Source: BNXB01 sp031548005
Lineage (GTDB): Bacteria; Bacteroidota; Bacteroidia; Bacteroidales; Azobacteroidaceae
DNA: 64,000 bases
Reading direction: 5' to 3'
Assembly: GCA_031548005.1 (NCBI GenBank)
Contig: JAVBRK010000047.1
Location: 1 to 64,000 of the forward strand
Under the pieces are notes generated by a model. It was given only the letters and a program-made list of their open reading frames with translations. It was not told where the DNA came from and ran no database searches. The position numbers and the translations under genes are program-made. The first letter of the stretch is position 1, and every line of letters starts with the position of its first letter. Positions 36,213-44,246 of the stretch are shown here, one piece after another.

Positions 36213-38096
36213 CTATTTGAATTTCATCAACCTCAAACTGAGTAGGATAACCAACAAAGCCACTCCAACATCGGCAGTGATGGCCATTACGAGATTAGTA
36301 TAGCCTAAAATAGCTAAAAGGATAAACACCAGTTTTATCAGGATGGCTAAGAACGTATTCAGTTTTATTTTTCTCACCATTTCCCGGCTCAACCTCACCA
36401 GAAAAGGGATTAAAGATAAGCGATCGTTCATCAGGGCGATATTGGCGACTTCCATCGCGGCATCGCTGCCGGCAGCTCCCATGGCAATGCTTACATGAGC
36501 TAAAGCCAGTGCCGGGGCATCATTAATACCATCGCCGACCATCGCTACAGGGGATTGAAGTTGCAATTCTTTAATACAAGCAGATTTATCTTCCGGAAGC
36601 AACCCTCCTCTGACCTCTTCTATACCCACCTGAGCGGCCACCTGAGCAGCTGCGATCTTATTATCACCGGTCAGCATCACCGGCTTCAGTCCCAACATCC
36701 GGATTTCCCGGATGGCTTCTGCACTGTCGGGCTTGATCTCGTCGGTCAGAGCGATGACTCCTCCGGCCTGATCGTTAAAACTGACTACCACACTTGTTTT
36801 GCCTTCGGAAGATAGTCGTTTCACGATCTTGTCAACTTCATCTTCCACCTCGTGATGCTCCCTGATAAACGACAGATTTCCGACAATCACTTTTTCATCG
36901 TTGCAGGCCAGGCATTGTGCAACGGCGCCTTTACCGGCTACACTCATAAACTTTTCGACCCGGTGAGGCTCCAACCCCTCTTTACGGGAAGCATCTACAA
37001 TCGCCTGTGCCAAAGGGTGTTCCGAAAATAATTCCGTGCCGGCAGCACAAGCCAGCAGTTCTTCTTTGGACGTCCCGTTTACCGGAAAAATATCCGAAAC
37101 AACCGGATTTCCATAGGTAATGGTGCGTGTTTTATCTAAGCAAATAATACCCACACGGGCCATATCTTCCAAAAAATGGCCGCCTTTTACAAGAATACCT
37201 TTCCCCGAAGCATTACCCAGAGCTGCATATACTGCTACCGGAGTGGATATCACCAAAGCACAGGGACATGATATGACTAACAGGGAAATAGCCTGCAACA
37301 ACCAATGGTTGAAATCTCCACCCAGCAGATAGACCGGAACCAGAAGCAATAAAACCGCTGCTATAATAATCGACGGAGTGTAATAGCGGGCAAATTTCTG
37401 AATAAACTTTTCCGACTCCGACTTATTTTCCTGAGCTTCAAAAGTTAATTCGAGAATCTTAGCATACGTCGTATCTTGAGCCAGCCGGGTGGTCTGAACC
37501 TCGATATACCCGTTCTTATTCATCGTACCGGCAAATACCGAATCCCCCTTAAAACGCTCTTTCGCCAGAGGCTCTCCTGTAATAGCCGATTCATCGACAG
37601 AAGTTTCTCCCGAAATAATCACTCCATCCATTGGAATCTGGTCGTGCGGCTTAATAGAAATAATCGTTCCCACCGGAATCGACTCAACCGGAATCAATTC
37701 GCCAGATAACAAGACATTGGCTGTTTTAGGGGCTTTATCCGCTAAAGATTCTAAAGCGGCCTTACTATTTTCAATGCCGATATCCTCTAATTTTTCTCCC
37801 AGAACATACAATACGATAACTACTGCCGCCTCCGGGTATTCTCCCAGATAAAAGGCTGCGCAGACCGCGATCAACATCAGCAGACTGATACTCGAAAAAT
37901 TCAGGGTAAATAAAGCCTTACAGCCATCCCAAAGCACATTCCACCCGATAGCCAGGATGAATAACCCAAATATAAAAGGAGCGTAAGGCATCGGGATTCC
38001 AACACCCATCAAAGACAATACCTCCAGAATTACCACCAATACCGATGCGATTAGTAGTAAGACAAATTTTTTATCATGAAAAGGGAGTTCCATCAA
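36213..38096 (-). CDS. Heavy-metal P1B-type ATPase with altered phosphorylation motif
   Basis: A 627-aa metal-exporting P-type ATPase of the ZntA/CadA type. It has the SCPCALVIS metal-binding membrane motif, TGE in AITGEPLAKE, the nucleotide-domain HP in SEHPLAQAI, TGDNKIAA and GDGINDAPALA. There is no N-terminal HMA metal-binding domain. The phosphorylation site reads Asp321-Lys-Thr-Arg324-Thr-Ile-Thr, where nearly all P-type ATPases have Gly in place of Arg324. The codon is CGC (37125-37127), one base from GGC. The substrate is probably Zn, Cd or Pb. If the Arg is real, activity may be lost or changed. Confidence 0.9.
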   Translation of the reverse strand: MMELPFHDKKFVLLLIASVLVVILEVLSLMGVGIPMPYAPFIFGLFILAIGWNVLWDGCKALFTLNFSSISLLMLIAVCAAFYLGEYPEAAVVIVLYVLGEKLEDIGIENSKAALESLADKAPKTANVLLSGELIPVESIPVGTIISIKPHDQIPMDGVIISGETSVDESAITGEPLAKERFKGDSVFAGTMNKNGYIEVQTTRLAQDTTYAKILELTFEAQENKSESEKFIQKFARYYTPSIIIAAVLLLLVPVYLLGGDFNHWLLQAISLLVISCPCALVISTPVAVYAALGNASGKGILVKGGHFLEDMARVGIICLDKTRTITYGNPVVSDIFPVNGTSKEELLACAAGTELFSEHPLAQAIVDASRKEGLEPHRVEKFMSVAGKGAVAQCLACNDEKVIVGNLSFIREHHEVEDEVDKIVKRLSSEGKTSVVVSFNDQAGGVIALTDEIKPDSAEAIREIRMLGLKPVMLTGDNKIAAAQVAAQVGIEEVRGGLLPEDKSACIKELQLQSPVAMVGDGINDAPALALAHVSIAMGAAGSDAAMEVANIALMNDRLSLIPFLVRLSREMVRKIKLNTFLAILIKLVFILLAILGYTNLVMAITADVGVALLVILLSLRLMKFK

Positions 38097-38124
38097 TCTC
38101 GTTTTTTAAAATTTTTATCCCCAA

Positions 38125-38155
38125 CAAATTTACAGCTTTTGCCCTATTTCACAAA
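38125..38155 (-). promoter_or_regulatory. Promoter of the P-type ATPase gene
   Basis: Read on the minus strand: TTTG (38155-38152), 19 nt spacer, TAAATTTG (38132-38125); the start codon is 29 nt further on. This is a complete consensus match and overlaps the divergent malQ promoter. Confidence 0.75.
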
Positions 38156-38172
38156 ATAATCTTGTATTTTTG
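38138..38172 (+). promoter_or_regulatory. Promoter of the malQ gene
   Basis: TTTG at 38138-38141, 23 nt spacer (slightly long), TATTTTTG at 38165-38172, 27 nt before the chosen start at 38200. Confidence 0.6.
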
Positions 38173-38199
38173 TGGGCTGAATTTGCGATATACAATATC

Positions 38200-40887
38200 A
38201 TGAGAATCAGCTTTAATATAAACTTTCATACGGTCTGGGGGCAAATCTTACACATTACCGGCTCCCTTCCCGAACTGGGAAACTGGAATACCGAACAGGC
38301 GCATCCCATGAGATACCTGGGAGATGGCAACTGGAATTTCGAAATCGAACTACCGGAAAAATCCATTGATTTTGAATACCGGTATTTCATGAGTTCAAAT
38401 GGGAAACTGGTGTTTGAAGAATGGCAAAAAAACCATCACTTAGAAATAAAAGACACGAACCTTTCTTATGTCCTGCACGATTTCTGGCAAAATCTACCAC
38501 AAAACCAGGCTTATTACTCCTCTGCATTTACCCGGAGTTTTTTTGCTCATCCCTGTAATAAATTTGAACGGGTGATTAAATCGAACCGGAAAGTATTGAT
38601 CAAAATCCTGGCTCCACATATCGGACGGAACCAGAGCTTAGGGATATCGGGTAATCAGGATGAACTGGGAAACTGGGACATCTCCCGGGCGCTGATATTG
38701 GGTTGTGATAAGTTTCCCGAATGGTATGCCGAATTCGATGCCAGTACGCTCCGGTATCCTATCGAATATAAATTTTTTATCATCGACAACGACACCCGGT
38801 CGGTTGTTTCCTGGGAAAACGGTGATAACCGGCTACTGACACTACCTCCTGTAAAAGAAAACGAGCTGGGAGTTGTATCCGGACTCCGTTTCCGCGAGCA
38901 TCAGCCGGATTGGAAATGCGCTGGTTTGGTAATACCGGTATTTTCTCTCCGGTCGGAAAACAGTTTTGGTATCGGCGATTTCGGTGATTTACGGAACATC
39001 CTCGATTGGGCCAGGTTAACTTCGCAGAAAGTCATCCAGATATTGCCGGTCAATGATACGACCATGACCCATACCTGGAAAGATTCTTACCCTTATAATG
39101 CGATTTCCATTTATGCGTTACACCCGCTCTACCTCTGCCCCTGGAAAATGGGAACTCTGGACAACCCGGAGCGTACCGGGTATTACCGGCAAAAACAGGT
39201 AGAACTGAATGCTCCGGAACAAGTTGATTATGAACAGACAGACCGCTGTAAATGGGAATTTTTCCGGGAAATTTATATTCAAAATGGAGAACAGACGTTA
39301 AATTCGATTGAGTATCAGGTATTTTTTGAAGATAATAAGTCCTGGTTAATTCCTTATGGCGCCTACTCCTGTTTCCGGGAGAAGTTCGGAACTTGCGACT
39401 TCAGTCGATGGGAAGAGTATTCGCAGTACGACAAGGAAAGTATTGAAAAACTCTGGACACCTCAATCAACCTGGTATAAAGATATCGCTTTCTATTCCTA
39501 CCTGCAGTTTCACCTCCACCTGCAGATGGAAGAAGTCCGGAATTATGCCCGCTCGAACGGAATCGTACTGAAAGGAGATATTCCGATCGGAATCAGTAAA
39601 ACCAGTATTGAGGCGTGGACGGATCCCGGATATTTCCACATGAACCTCCAGGCAGGAGCTCCGCCTGATGATTTCTCTGTTACAGGGCAAAACTGGGGTT
39701 TTCCAACTTACAACTGGGAAACTATGGAGGCCGACGGATATACCTGGTGGAGAAACCGTTTCCGGAAAATGTCGGACTACTTCGACGCTTACCGGATCGA
39801 TCATATACTCGGATTCTTCCGGATCTGGGAAATTCCCGAAAACTCGGTACAAGGACTGTGCGGATGCTTTAATCCAGCACTACCTTTCAGTAAACAGGAA
39901 ATCGAAAACACCGGACTTACCTTCTCTGCAAAACGGTTTACTACGGCACATATCCACGAAAATTTTCTTCCCGGACTGTTCGAAGATTTTACGGCAGAAG
40001 TAAAGGATATATACCTGGAAAAATCTACATCGCATCATTTTTCACTCAAAGAGCAATTCAATACTCAACGGAAAATAGAAAATTATTTTTACGGGAAAAA
40101 CGATCCTAAAAGCAGAATAATCCTGGCAGGACTTTTCTCAATTGCCAACGAAATTTTATTTATAGAAGATACCAAGTTACCCGAGCACTACCATCCGCGG
40201 ATATCGGCTGCCTCTTCTTTCCTGTACCAGGAATTAGACAATGCCGATCGTTACGCTTTCGACTACCTTTACTGGAATTATTTTTATCAGCGGCATAATG
40301 AATTCTGGAAAGAACAGGGCTACAAGCGACTCGTCCCTCTGATTTCGAGTACCGATATGCTGGTTTGCGGAGAAGATTTGGGAATGATTCCGCAATCAGT
40401 GCCCGAAGTGATGCATAAGCTTCAGATCCTGAGTCTTGAAATCGAACGAATGCCGAAGGAAATGAACATCGAGTTTACAGATTTGAAGCAACTACCCTAC
40501 TATTCTGTATGTACTACATCCACCCACGATATGCCCACGATGCGGGAATGGTGGAGAGAAAACCCGGAGAAAACCCGGCATTACTACAATCAGGTTCTGG
40601 GATATTCGGGAGAAGCTCCTGAAGATTGCGATACAACGCTTTGCAGGCAGATACTTCTGAACCACCTGTCGTCTCCCTCCATGTTAGCAATCATTCCGTT
40701 TCAGGATTGGTTATCCATAAGCGACAACCTACGGAAAGCCGATCCCGGAAGCGAACGGGTCAATATTCCGGCCGATCCCGGCCATTACTGGCGTTACCGG
40801 ATGCACCTAACAATTGAAGAACTAATAAAGGCGGATGATTTGAATGCAGATATCCGCGAATTGATCAGGAAAAGCAACAGAGGCTAA
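38200..40887 (+). CDS. malQ: 4-alpha-glucanotransferase with two N-terminal starch-binding modules
   Basis: An 895-aa GH77 amylomaltase that moves alpha-1,4-glucan segments between maltodextrins. The start at 38200 (MRISFNINFHTVWGQ) is chosen because the longer frame begins inside the promoter box. Residues 1-100 and 120-225 are CBM20-like modules (ITGSLPELGNWN and ISGNQDELGNWD). The GH77 core follows with VIQILPVNDTT, the catalytic Asp region in FDAYRIDHILGFFRIWEIP, and GEDLG with the acid/base Glu. No signal peptide, so it acts on internal glucan, consistent with glgB at 59.5 kb. Length is usual for Bacteroidales and plant DPE2-like enzymes. Confidence 0.94.
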   Translation: MRISFNINFHTVWGQILHITGSLPELGNWNTEQAHPMRYLGDGNWNFEIELPEKSIDFEYRYFMSSNGKLVFEEWQKNHHLEIKDTNLSYVLHDFWQNLPQNQAYYSSAFTRSFFAHPCNKFERVIKSNRKVLIKILAPHIGRNQSLGISGNQDELGNWDISRALILGCDKFPEWYAEFDASTLRYPIEYKFFIIDNDTRSVVSWENGDNRLLTLPPVKENELGVVSGLRFREHQPDWKCAGLVIPVFSLRSENSFGIGDFGDLRNILDWARLTSQKVIQILPVNDTTMTHTWKDSYPYNAISIYALHPLYLCPWKMGTLDNPERTGYYRQKQVELNAPEQVDYEQTDRCKWEFFREIYIQNGEQTLNSIEYQVFFEDNKSWLIPYGAYSCFREKFGTCDFSRWEEYSQYDKESIEKLWTPQSTWYKDIAFYSYLQFHLHLQMEEVRNYARSNGIVLKGDIPIGISKTSIEAWTDPGYFHMNLQAGAPPDDFSVTGQNWGFPTYNWETMEADGYTWWRNRFRKMSDYFDAYRIDHILGFFRIWEIPENSVQGLCGCFNPALPFSKQEIENTGLTFSAKRFTTAHIHENFLPGLFEDFTAEVKDIYLEKSTSHHFSLKEQFNTQRKIENYFYGKNDPKSRIILAGLFSIANEILFIEDTKLPEHYHPRISAASSFLYQELDNADRYAFDYLYWNYFYQRHNEFWKEQGYKRLVPLISSTDMLVCGEDLGMIPQSVPEVMHKLQILSLEIERMPKEMNIEFTDLKQLPYYSVCTTSTHDMPTMREWWRENPEKTRHYYNQVLGYSGEAPEDCDTTLCRQILLNHLSSPSMLAIIPFQDWLSISDNLRKADPGSERVNIPADPGHYWRYRMHLTIEELIKADDLNADIRELIRKSNRG

Positions 40888-40919
40888 AAAAGAAAGAATT
40901 TAAATCAGAAATAACGGAT

Positions 40920-41279
40920 TTATTCCTGCTGAACCATTTTACAGGTTCCATTGAAGACTGCTCCCGGTTCAATTTCCAAACTTCTGGTGACAATGTCGCC
41001 GATACATTGTACGGAATTTTTGAGGCATAAAATTCCACTTGCATGGATATTTCCGTTGATGCGACCCATCAGTTCTGCATTCTGACAAACGATTTGTCCC
41101 AATATCTCCGCTCCGGGCCCCACAACCACTTTGCCCGCACATTCGATATTCCCTTCCACCTTGCCATCGATACGCAGGTCCTCTTCGGCGCGGATATTCC
41201 CTTTTATTACAGTTCCGGAAGCCAAGCTATTATGCATTCCTCCGGTAGATATGATCTGTTTTGTTTTCATAAATATCAT
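40920..41279 (-). CDS. Bactofilin (polymer-forming cytoskeletal protein)
   Basis: A 119-aa protein with the bactofilin beta-helix. Repeating short strands are visible: LASGTVIKGNIRAEEDLRIDG, VEGNIECAGKVVVGPGAEI, NGNIHASGILCLKNSVQCIG. Bactofilins self-assemble into filaments without nucleotide, often at the membrane, and in several bacteria help place cell-wall enzymes or shape the cell. Met4 (41270) is an alternative start. It stands alone on this strand, divergent from folB and convergent with malQ. Confidence 0.92.
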   Translation of the reverse strand: MIFMKTKQIISTGGMHNSLASGTVIKGNIRAEEDLRIDGKVEGNIECAGKVVVGPGAEILGQIVCQNAELMGRINGNIHASGILCLKNSVQCIGDIVTRSLEIEPGAVFNGTCKMVQQE

Positions 41280-41317
41280 AACTTACAAGGCATTTTTTCA
41301 TGCAAATTTAGTACAAG

Positions 41318-41349
41318 TTTGTCAATTCCCAAACTTAAGCCTAACTTTG
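41318..41349 (+). promoter_or_regulatory. Promoter of folB
   Basis: TTTG at 41318-41321, 20 nt spacer, TAACTTTG at 41342-41349: a full consensus match, 43 nt before the folB ATG. Confidence 0.8.
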
Positions 41350-41392
41350 TAGTAAGAATGAATCACTTTTTAATTGTACGATTACTATTCCA

Positions 41393-41740
41393 ATGAAAAA
41401 TTACATTATACTTGAAGGGATGAAATTTTATGCTCATCATGGAGTACTGGACCAGGAAAAAACGTTAGGCAATTGTTTCATCGTCGATCTGAAATTAAAA
41501 TTCGATCTCTCCAGGGCGGCACAGTCCGACCAATTGGAAGATACAATCAATTATTCCACCGTATATACCATTGTAAAAGAAGAAATTAGCATTCCGTCTC
41601 AATTACTGGAACACGTTGCCGGACGCATCAAAAATCGCATTCTGGAAGTATTTCCCGAAATAAAAAAAGTCAGAATCAGGTTGTCAAAACCGAACCCTCC
41701 GGTCGGCGGAGAAGTGGCAAAGGCCACTGTAATCTTGTAA
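41393..41740 (+). CDS. folB: Dihydroneopterin aldolase
   Basis: A 115-aa enzyme of folate synthesis that splits 7,8-dihydroneopterin into 6-hydroxymethyl-dihydropterin and glycolaldehyde. Family features: LEGMKFYAHHGVLDQEKTLG at the start, INYSTVYTIVKEE in the middle, LLEHVAGRI carrying the pterin-binding Glu, and the C-terminal VRIRLSKPNPPVGG with the catalytic Lys. Length is normal. It has its own promoter. The other folate genes are not in the window. Confidence 0.93.
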   Translation: MKNYIILEGMKFYAHHGVLDQEKTLGNCFIVDLKLKFDLSRAAQSDQLEDTINYSTVYTIVKEEISIPSQLLEHVAGRIKNRILEVFPEIKKVRIRLSKPNPPVGGEVAKATVIL

Positions 41741-41813
41741 AGATTGTCTATATTAAAGGCTCTTTCGTCGCCGTTTTTTTTCGAGATTTTAGCATTAAAT
41801 AGCAGGTAATTGC

Positions 41814-41821
41814 TAACTTTG
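41814..41821 (+). promoter_or_regulatory. -7 promoter box for the hydrolase/Mur ligase/Ddl triad
   Basis: TAACTTTG, an exact TAnnTTTG match, 38 nt before the GTG at 41860. The -33 region is only TTTTAG (about 41787). Confidence 0.55.
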
Positions 41822-41859
41822 CATCTTAAAAATTTTCCGGCATAGAAAAATAAAACGCA

Positions 41860-42657
41860 GTGAATATTATTGAAATAAAAAATCTAAAATTACACTACAA
41901 GGTATCAGGCCAGGGTAAAAATATCATTCTCCTGCATGGTTGGGGGTGTAATCTAGATATTTTCGACTCTCTTTTCTTTCATCTGGAAAAAAGTTTCAAA
42001 GTTTACTCGATTGATTTCCAGGGATTTGGAAAAAGCGAAGCGCCCCTCGAAGTATGGGGAGTGGAAGACTATACCCGGGCGCTGGAAGATTTTGTAAAAA
42101 AACTGAACATCGATCACCCGGTTTTGCTCGGACATTCCTTTGGTGGCCGGATATCCATCCTGTATGCATCCCGTAATCCGGTCAATAAAATAATCCTGGT
42201 AGATGCAGCAGGAGTGAAACCCACTCATTCCTTAAAGTATTATCTGAAAGTCTACTCGTTCAAACTGTCCAAAAAGTTATTACCCTTACTGATCGGGAAA
42301 AAACGGGCCGAAGAACGGATCAACCAATACCGGAAAAAAAGCGGTTCGAGCGATTATAACAACGCCACAGGAATCATGAAAAGTATCCTGGTGAAGGTAG
42401 TCAATGAAGATCTGAAACAGGTAATGCCCCTGATCAAGGCTCCGACACTGTTGATTTGGGGAGAATCGGATACAGCTACCCCTCTGAAAGATGCCCGCAC
42501 CATGAACCGGCTGATCAAAGATTCAGGCCTGGCTGTCCTGAAAAATGCAGGGCATTACAGTTTCCTGGAAAAGCCTTATGAATTCAACCTGATCGTCGAT
42601 AATTTCCTGCAAAAAGATAGAACAGAGCCGATTTCAGAAACACCCACGAATGTATGA
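41860..42657 (+). CDS. Alpha/beta hydrolase, first gene of the ligase triad
   Basis: A 265-aa protein of the alpha/beta-hydrolase fold starting with GTG. It shows the oxyanion motif LLHGWGCNLD, the nucleophile elbow LLGHSFGGR (Ser about residue 90), the acid region LLIWGESDTATP and the catalytic His in NAGHYSFLEKP. Substrate unknown; relatives include esterases, amidases and haloalkane dehalogenase-like enzymes. No signal peptide. The stop overlaps the Mur ligase start (ATGA at 42654), so the two are translationally coupled and a shared pathway is likely. Confidence 0.85.
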   Translation: MNIIEIKNLKLHYKVSGQGKNIILLHGWGCNLDIFDSLFFHLEKSFKVYSIDFQGFGKSEAPLEVWGVEDYTRALEDFVKKLNIDHPVLLGHSFGGRISILYASRNPVNKIILVDAAGVKPTHSLKYYLKVYSFKLSKKLLPLLIGKKRAEERINQYRKKSGSSDYNNATGIMKSILVKVVNEDLKQVMPLIKAPTLLIWGESDTATPLKDARTMNRLIKDSGLAVLKNAGHYSFLEKPYEFNLIVDNFLQKDRTEPISETPTNV

Positions 42658-44222
42658 AAAATGATATCATGCTATTTTACACAGGCTGCACCTTTTTTTA
42701 CCTACTGGTAGCCCTCAGATACGAGTTGCAGATGCAGCAGCAAAACTCATACCGGAACAACCGGTATCTGCGCTGGCTCAAAACGGATCTGATCGCTGCC
42801 GGAAGAATCATCAATCTGGTTCTGCTCCTGTCTGTTTTCTTTTTTTCCAGGCAAGTCCCGGTAGTAATCACGGTTTCGGTCGCCCTGATAATCAAAGGGA
42901 TTCTGGAACTCAGAAGAAAATACAAAAAGAAACTGGTTTTTACCTCCCGATCCATCCGGTTGTATGTGACCTCCTGCATCATCGGAATCATTCCTTCGAT
43001 CCTGTATCTTTTGGGAATCATACCTGAAAGCGCCCCCTATCTGCTGATGGTACCGATCGTTCTGGCTCCGCTGATATTAATGGCGGCCAACCTGATTAAC
43101 TCTCCGCTCGAAAAAGCGATCAACAGACGATACTACCAGGATGCAAAACGAATATTAGCAGGCATGCCGGGACTTACCATTATCGGAATTACCGGAAGCT
43201 ACGGAAAAACAAGTACCAAACACTACCTGTTCCGGCTGCTTTCTGAAAAGTACAATGTATTAATGACCCCAGGAAGCTACAACACAACTCTGGGCGTTAT
43301 CCGTACCATCCGGGAAGAACTGAAGCCTTTTCACGAAGTTTTTATCGTAGAGATGGGAGCCAAACAACCCGGAGACATCGCTGAAATCTGCCAATTGGTC
43401 AACCCTGGAATCGGAATCCTGACTGCTGTCGGGGAGCAGCATTTAGAGTCGTTTAAAACTATTCAGCGGGTACAACAAACAAAATTCGAACTGATTGATG
43501 CCTTACCTTCAGACGGACTGGCCGTATTGAACGATGATTTCGAATACATTGCCAACAGACCTGTCAAGAATCTCACAAATGTAGTACGTTATTCTTCCCA
43601 CAATACCGGTACTGATTTTTACATTTCAAACGTAAAGTATGAAACCGGGAACACTTGTTTTTCCATCGTAAACCCGGAAAAGCAGTCGGAAGAATTCACT
43701 ACTAAACTGGTAGGCAGCTATAACCTGTCGAATGTTCTGGCCTGTTACATCGTAGGATTACGCATGGGCCTCACTCCCAACTCGCTCAGATATGCTATCG
43801 GCCAGATCGAACAAGTGGAGCACCGGCTGAGCATCAAGCACCATCCGAATGGCATCACGGTTATAGACGATGCTTTCAACTCTAATCCACAGGGAGCCCA
43901 AATGGCCCTCGAAGTTATAAAATCCATTCAAACAGGAAAACGGATTGTAGTAACCCCTGGAATGATCGAATTGGGAGAAAAGCAATACGATTATAATTAT
44001 CAGTTCGGGGTACAAATGGCAACATCATGCGATTATGTAATCGTTGTTGGCCAGTACAACCGGGAAGCGATCGTCAAGGGACTTCAATCCGGAGGGTCTT
44101 TCCCAAAAGAACAGATATTTCCGGCCGACACATTCAAGAGCGCCGTCGATCAGTTAAATTCGATTATCAAGCCGGGAGATGCTGTACTTTACGAAAATGA
44201 TCTTCCCGATACTTTCAAATAA
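42654..44222 (+). CDS. Membrane-anchored Mur ligase family protein (MurF-like)
   Basis: A 522-aa ligase. The first 155 residues hold about four hydrophobic helices (for example INLVLLLSVFFFS and LLMVPIVLAPLILMAANLI), absent from normal MurF. The Mur core follows: ATP loop GITGSYGKTSTKHYL, EMGAKQPGDIAEI, VGEQHLESFKT (compare MurF), and VIDDAFNSNPQGAQMAL in the C-terminal domain; it ends YENDLPDTFK. Mur ligases join an amino acid or dipeptide to a carboxylate via an acyl phosphate. The MurF-like motifs suggest addition of a dipeptide, which the Ddl-like enzyme encoded next could supply. True murF normally lies in the division/cell-wall cluster, so this is probably a paralogue. Confidence 0.85.
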   Translation: MKNDIMLFYTGCTFFYLLVALRYELQMQQQNSYRNNRYLRWLKTDLIAAGRIINLVLLLSVFFFSRQVPVVITVSVALIIKGILELRRKYKKKLVFTSRSIRLYVTSCIIGIIPSILYLLGIIPESAPYLLMVPIVLAPLILMAANLINSPLEKAINRRYYQDAKRILAGMPGLTIIGITGSYGKTSTKHYLFRLLSEKYNVLMTPGSYNTTLGVIRTIREELKPFHEVFIVEMGAKQPGDIAEICQLVNPGIGILTAVGEQHLESFKTIQRVQQTKFELIDALPSDGLAVLNDDFEYIANRPVKNLTNVVRYSSHNTGTDFYISNVKYETGNTCFSIVNPEKQSEEFTTKLVGSYNLSNVLACYIVGLRMGLTPNSLRYAIGQIEQVEHRLSIKHHPNGITVIDDAFNSNPQGAQMALEVIKSIQTGKRIVVTPGMIELGEKQYDYNYQFGVQMATSCDYVIVVGQYNREAIVKGLQSGGSFPKEQIFPADTFKSAVDQLNSIIKPGDAVLYENDLPDTFK

Positions 44223-44246
44223 ATAATAAAGACTTTACAAACAAAT

